Shown here in pieces: positions 6,653-9,323 of a stretch of DNA of 9,323 nucleotides. The notes under the pieces were generated by a model. The model saw only the letters and a list, made by a program, of their open reading frames with translations. It did not search any database and had not been told where the DNA came from. Numbering within the stretch: position 1 is the stretch's first letter; every line of letters starts with the position of its first letter. This DNA is from Candidatus Nanopelagicales bacterium (GTDB taxonomy: Bacteria > Actinomycetota > Actinomycetes > S36-B12): NCBI GenBank assembly GCA_023264215.1, contig JALQSY010000057.1, forward strand, positions 1 through 9,323. Reading direction: 5' to 3'. Made by a program: the position numbers and the translations under genes.

Positions 6653-7647
6653 GCGACGAGTCGTCCCCGACGCTGCGCGTGCGACGAGCGGTGGAGGCCT
6701 GCCTCGCGGACCTTGCACCGGATGCCTGCGTCCTCGTCGCCGTTTCGGGTGGCGCCGACTCGCTCGCGCTCGCGCGCGGTGTTGTCGCAACCGGCCGTCC
6801 CATGGCGGTCGGGATCGTCGATCACGGACTCCAGGAGCAGTCGGCGCGGGCGGCCGCCGGTGCGGCGGCCGAGTGCACGCGACTCGGAGTCGATGACGTC
6901 AGCGTGATCGAGGTCGACGTCGTTCCCTCAGGGCACGGACCCGAAGCCGCCGCCCGCATCGCGCGCCGCGATGCTCTCGAGACGCTGGCGGACAGCCGGG
7001 GGGCAGCGGCGATCCTGCTGGCTCACACGCGCGACGACCAGGCCGAGACGGTGCTCCTGCGCCTGGCACGAGGCTCGGGCGCGCGATCGCTCTCGGCGAT
7101 GGCACCGGTCTCCGGACGCTGGCGACGGCCCCTGCTCGACCTCCCGCGTGAGGTGGTGCGCGCGAGCGTCGCGGACCTTGCGGCCTGGGAGGACCCGCAC
7201 AACACGGATCCGGCGTACGCGCGACCCCGCGTGCGGCACCGGGCCATGCCCGCCCTGGTCGACGCGCTCGGACCGGAGGTCGTCGCCGGCCTGTCCCGCT
7301 CCGCGCGACTTCTGCGAGACGACGCCGACGCCCTGGACGCGCTGGCGGTCGCGGCCGCCGCCGATCTCACCGATCCCGATGGGACGCTGGACGTGGACGG
7401 GCTCGCGCGCCTGCCCCGTGCGATGCGCACCCGGATCATCAGGGCCGCGATCCTCGCGGCAGGGTCCCCCGGGTCCGCGCTCACGGCCGAGCATGTGGAT
7501 CGCGTGGAGGCGCTGGTGTCGCAATGGCACGGCCAGGGCCCGGTGGATCTGCCCGGCACCATCGCCGCGGAGCGGCGGTATGGAAGGCTTGCCGTCAACC
7601 GCGTCCCCCCGGTCGCGGATCGACGACGAGACGACCGCGAGGAGTGA
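6649..7647 (+). CDS. tilS: tRNA(Ile)-lysidine synthase
   Basis: A 332-residue ATP-dependent enzyme that joins lysine to cytidine 34 of the tRNA-Ile with CAU anticodon, changing its decoding from AUG to AUA. The N-type ATP pyrophosphatase P-loop SGGADS is at residues 33-38. The TilS signatures [28 protein letters not shown], the following RPLL, and the [10 protein letters not shown] block are all present. The length fits the compact actinobacterial form, which lacks the long C-terminal domains of the E. coli enzyme. I chose GTG 6649: GAGGCGG at 6634-6640 is eight bases upstream and the start overlaps the metalloprotease stop as GTGA, suggesting translational coupling. Reading upstream to 6574 would only add shadow sequence. 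Confidence 0.94.
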   Translation: MSDESSPTLRVRRAVEACLADLAPDACVLVAVSGGADSLALARGVVATGRPMAVGIVDHGLQEQSARAAAGAAAECTRLGVDDVSVIEVDVVPSGHGPEAAARIARRDALETLADSRGAAAILLAHTRDDQAETVLLRLARGSGARSLSAMAPVSGRWRRPLLDLPREVVRASVADLAAWEDPHNTDPAYARPRVRHRAMPALVDALGPEVVAGLSRSARLLRDDADALDALAVAAAADLTDPDGTLDVDGLARLPRAMRTRIIRAAILAAGSPGSALTAEHVDRVEALVSQWHGQGPVDLPGTIAAERRYGRLAVNRVPPVADRRRDDREE

Positions 7648-7649
7648 GT

Positions 7650-8204
7650 GTGGACGCTGATCACGTCCCATCCGAGATCACCGAAATCCTCATCACCGAC
7701 GAGCAGATCCAGACGCGGCTGGCCGAGGTCGCCGCCCAGGTCGATGCCGACTACGCGGGCCGCGACCTCCTCCTGGTGGGAGTGCTCAAGGGCGCGACGA
7801 TCGTGGTGGCGGACTTCATGCGCCACCTCAAGTCCCACGTCACGGTCGACTGGATGGCCGTCTCGTCGTATGGCTCGGGGACCCAGTCCTCCGGCGTCGT
7901 ACGCATCCTGAAGGACCTCGATACCGATCTCGAGGGCCGCAACGTGCTTGTGGTCGAAGACATCCTCGACACCGGGCTGACGCTCTCGTGGCTGCTGCGC
8001 AATCTCCAGTCACGGGGCGCTGCGTCGGTCGAGGTCTTCACCCTTCTGCGCAAGTCCGATGCGCTGCAAATGCCCGTGGAGCCCAAGTACGTCGGCTTCG
8101 ACATCCCCAACGTCTTCGTCGTCGGCTATGGCCTGGACTACGCCGAGCGCTACCGCAACCTGCGCCAGGTGAGCGTCCTGGATCCCAGGGTGTACGGCGG
8201 CTGA
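7650..8204 (+). CDS. hpt: Hypoxanthine phosphoribosyltransferase
   Basis: A 184-residue purine salvage enzyme, of normal length, that transfers phosphoribose from PRPP to hypoxanthine or guanine in the cytoplasm. The PRPP-binding loop [13 protein letters not shown] is at residues 101-113. [10 protein letters not shown] near 40-49 and the flexible loop [11 protein letters not shown] near 72-82 match the family. [19 protein letters not shown] near 146-163 is the purine-binding C-terminal block. GTG 7650 is preferred because GAGGAG (7639-7644) sits five bases upstream; GTG 7644, which overlaps the tilS stop as GTGA, would add only two residues but covers that ribosome site. The tilS-hpt pair followed by ftsH is conserved in many bacteria. 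Confidence 0.95.
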   Translation: MDADHVPSEITEILITDEQIQTRLAEVAAQVDADYAGRDLLLVGVLKGATIVVADFMRHLKSHVTVDWMAVSSYGSGTQSSGVVRILKDLDTDLEGRNVLVVEDILDTGLTLSWLLRNLQSRGAASVEVFTLLRKSDALQMPVEPKYVGFDIPNVFVVGYGLDYAERYRNLRQVSVLDPRVYGG

Positions 8205-8229
8205 CCAGCCACCTCGGCCGACTCCGGTG

Positions 8230-8235
8230 TACCGT
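8230..8235 (+). promoter_or_regulatory. Possible -10 box upstream of ftsH
   Basis: TACCGT matches TANNNT and would place a transcription start near 8242 and a leader of about 68 bases. No good -35 is seen. It is the only fair candidate in the 105-base hpt-ftsH gap; ftsH could also be read through from hpt. Confidence 0.3.
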
Positions 8236-8244
8236 CGAGGCTGC

Positions 8245-8260
8245 GGGGAGGAATTTCCCC
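8245..8260 (+). promoter_or_regulatory. Small hairpin in the ftsH leader, containing a strong Shine-Dalgarno
   Basis: GGGGAG 8245-8250 can pair with TTCCCC 8255-8260 (five Watson-Crick pairs plus one G-T) around a GAAT loop. The 5' arm and loop contain GGAGGA, a strong ribosome site eight bases before an ATG at 8261. That ATG opens a 67-codon frame (8261-8464) overlapping the ftsH start out of frame, perhaps a leader peptide, perhaps chance. Confidence 0.35.
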
Positions 8261-8309
8261 ATGGCGCGGCGCGTTGCCGCCGTATCGACGACCAAGGGAT
8301 GCCGACCAG

Positions 8310-9323
8310 ATGAACGCCAAGCGATTCCTCCGCGGGCCGCTCTTCTGGATCCTGCTTGCCGTGCTCCTGGTGCTGGTCGGCTCGACCCTGGTGAGCGGCA
8401 TCGGCGGGCCCGAGCGCATCGACACGAGCCAGGCCGTCGCGGACATCCAGGCCAACAGCGTTGAGTCGGCGGTGATCACAGACGGTGATCAGGTGCTCGA
8501 GCTCACCCTCAAGGACGGCTCGACGGTCACGAGCCAATACGTCACCGGCCAGGGTGTCGAGCTCCAGAGGTTGCTTCAGGAGAAGGCCGCCGCGGGTCAA
8601 CTCCCCGGCGGCTACAACGTCATCGTCCCCCAGGACAACATCTTCCTCAGTCTGCTCTTCACTCTGCTGCCCTTCGCGCTGCTCATCCTGCTGCTCTTCT
8701 TCTTCCTGATGAACCAGATGCAGGGCGGCGGCTCGCGCGTGATGAGCTTCGGCAAGAGCAAGGCCAAGCGCATGAGCGTCGACTCGCCGAAGGTGACGTT
8801 CAAGGACGTCGCCGGCGCGGACGAGGCCGTCGAGGAGCTCGAGGAGATCAAGGAGTTCCTCTCGGAGCCCGCCAAGTTCCAGGCGGTGGGTGCCAAGATC
8901 CCCAAGGGCGTCCTTCTCTACGGCCCGCCCGGCACGGGCAAGACGCTCCTGGCTCGCGCGGTCGCGGGGGTCGCGGAGACTGCGGCACTTGCGGTCTTCG
9001 TACCCGCCGCGAAGGTCGCAGAACCGGAAGCGGTCGCCGCGCCAGTGGTCACTGCGGCGATAGCAGTTTTGGTTCCGGCGGCGAAGGTCGCGGAGCCGGC
9101 GTTCGACGCGATGCAGCAGGCACTCTCCAATGAGTTCCTGTTGAAGCTGACTCCGGCGTTTGAGGCGCTGGCGGACCTGTTGCCGAAGATCACGCCCGGC
9201 CTGTCGTTGGTGGCGGGGGCGCTGTCGGGGCAGTTCGCGGACTTCGTGGCCGCCATCTCCACCCCGGAGAACATCGAGCGGTTCAACGAGATCCTCGGGG
9301 ACATCGCCACAGTCATCACGGTC
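8310..9323 (+). CDS. ftsH: FtsH N-terminal part fused in frame to phage tape-measure-like sequence; runs off the window
   Basis: Residues 1-220 are a standard actinobacterial FtsH, the membrane-anchored ATP-dependent zinc protease. They include transmembrane helix 1 at about 11-30, the extracytoplasmic domain at 31-110, helix 2 at about 112-134, [19 protein letters not shown], the linker [16 protein letters not shown], and Walker A GPPGTGKT at 205-212 followed by LLARAVAG. A normal FtsH continues with EAGVPF and [21 protein letters not shown], then Walker B, the second region of homology and the HExxH protease site. Here, from residue 221, the same frame stays open to the window end (118 further codons) with unrelated sequence, so the ATPase is incomplete and the protease absent. 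ATG 8310 is right because [10 protein letters not shown] matches the family N-terminus; AAGGGA at 8293-8298 is a weak ribosome site. As drawn it would be inactive; a chimeric join is likely. Confidence 0.8.
   Translation, partial: MNAKRFLRGPLFWILLAVLLVLVGSTLVSGIGGPERIDTSQAVADIQANSVESAVITDGDQVLELTLKDGSTVTSQYVTGQGVELQRLLQEKAAAGQLPGGYNVIVPQDNIFLSLLFTLLPFALLILLLFFFLMNQMQGGGSRVMSFGKSKAKRMSVDSPKVTFKDVAGADEAVEELEEIKEFLSEPAKFQAVGAKIPKGVLLYGPPGTGKTLLARAVAGVAETAALAVFVPAAKVAEPEAVAAPVVTAAIAVLVPAAKVAEPAFDAMQQALSNEFLLKLTPAFEALADLLPKITPGLSLVAGALSGQFADFVAAISTPENIERFNEILGDIATVITV
8970..9323 (+). other. Foreign segment resembling a phage tail tape-measure protein
   Basis: This is the part of the fused frame that is not FtsH. 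Residues 221-263 are an Ala/Val/Pro-rich repeat. Residues 264-338 are helical and hydrophobic: [41 protein letters not shown], then [20 protein letters not shown]. The pattern of a possible helix, LLPxxxPGL, and an xFxxFVxxISTPExxxxxxxIL segment resembles the C-terminal helical region of tape-measure proteins from actinobacteriophages, which set tail length. This is recognition by pattern, not by alignment. No other phage gene is visible because the window ends here. Confidence 0.55.
8979..9098 (+). repeat. Two-copy 72-bp-period coding repeat
   Basis: Copy A (8979-9026) encodes [16 protein letters not shown] and copy B (9051-9098) encodes [16 protein letters not shown], a 24-residue period. 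The copies match at 37 of 48 bases, and 10 of the 11 differences fall at third codon positions, so the peptide is conserved while the DNA has diverged. A partial third unit (GTCGCGGAG, VAE) stands at 8970-8978, directly at the FtsH junction. Confidence 0.75.

Noticed and set aside
4424..6790. A 788-codon open frame on the minus strand across dacB, the metalloprotease and tilS.
   Set aside because: It is antisense to three well-supported genes, is rich in Arg, Gly and His with no recognisable domain, and is the usual result of GC-rich third positions removing stops.
8205..8309. A heat-shock operator (CIRCE or HAIR type) before ftsH.
   Set aside because: I looked for the CIRCE and HspR inverted repeats in the gap and found neither.
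8918..9319. A 133-codon minus-strand frame with the repeat [12 protein letters not shown], possibly the true gene of the foreign segment.
   Set aside because: Its end is the known antisense image of Walker A (VLPVPGGP), and the plus-strand frame gives a better helical, tape-measure-like protein. I cannot fully exclude that the repeat itself codes on this strand.
1..9323. A CRISPR array, tRNA or rRNA gene, insertion sequence or toxin-antitoxin pair.
   Set aside because: No regular spaced repeats, tRNA-like fold, transposase, or small paired frames with ribosome sites were seen on either strand.

Overview
The window is high-GC, GC3-biased DNA from an actinobacterium (Actinomycetota). Three things support this: the order ppa, dacB, zincin metalloprotease, tilS, hpt, ftsH, which matches the mycobacterial and streptomycete neighbourhood; frequent GTG starts; and several genes whose start codon lies exactly six bases after a TANNNT-type -10 box, the layout of leaderless actinobacterial mRNAs. 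I cannot assign a genus.

Layout. 3-260 (+) is the C-terminal end of a FadB-type 3-hydroxyacyl-CoA dehydrogenase. A TetR-family regulator (244-870) and a histidine-phosphatase-like protein (867-1409) follow with overlapping stops and starts, so they probably form one transcript. Next come a small four-helix membrane protein (1446-1862) and a secreted protein with an internal duplication (1911-3056), each behind its own leaderless-type promoter. On the minus strand a NUDIX hydrolase (3053-3547) converges on the secreted protein so tightly that the two stop codons share one CTAG. Upstream of it lies ppa (3713-4219, minus). The 165-bp gap between those two holds a nested inverted repeat. ppa diverges from dacB (4304-5599, +) across a compact promoter region with a palindrome. 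Then come a DUF2342/zincin-2 metalloprotease (5636-6652), tilS (6649-7647), hpt (7650-8204) and the start of ftsH (8310 onward).

Functionally this is mostly housekeeping: fatty acid oxidation, pyrophosphate removal, peptidoglycan trimming, tRNA-Ile lysidine formation, purine salvage and membrane proteolysis. tilS and hpt look translationally coupled to the genes before them.

The real anomaly is at the right edge. ftsH is normal through its Walker A motif and conserved ARAVAG (residue 220, base 8969). It then continues in frame to the window end as unrelated sequence: a 24-residue Ala/Val-rich repeat, then a helical stretch resembling a phage tail tape-measure protein. Walker B and the protease domain are absent. 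A chimeric join (assembly or amplification artefact) is the leading explanation; a real rearrangement is possible but unproven. I see no convincing new defence, mobile or biosynthetic system in the rest of the window.
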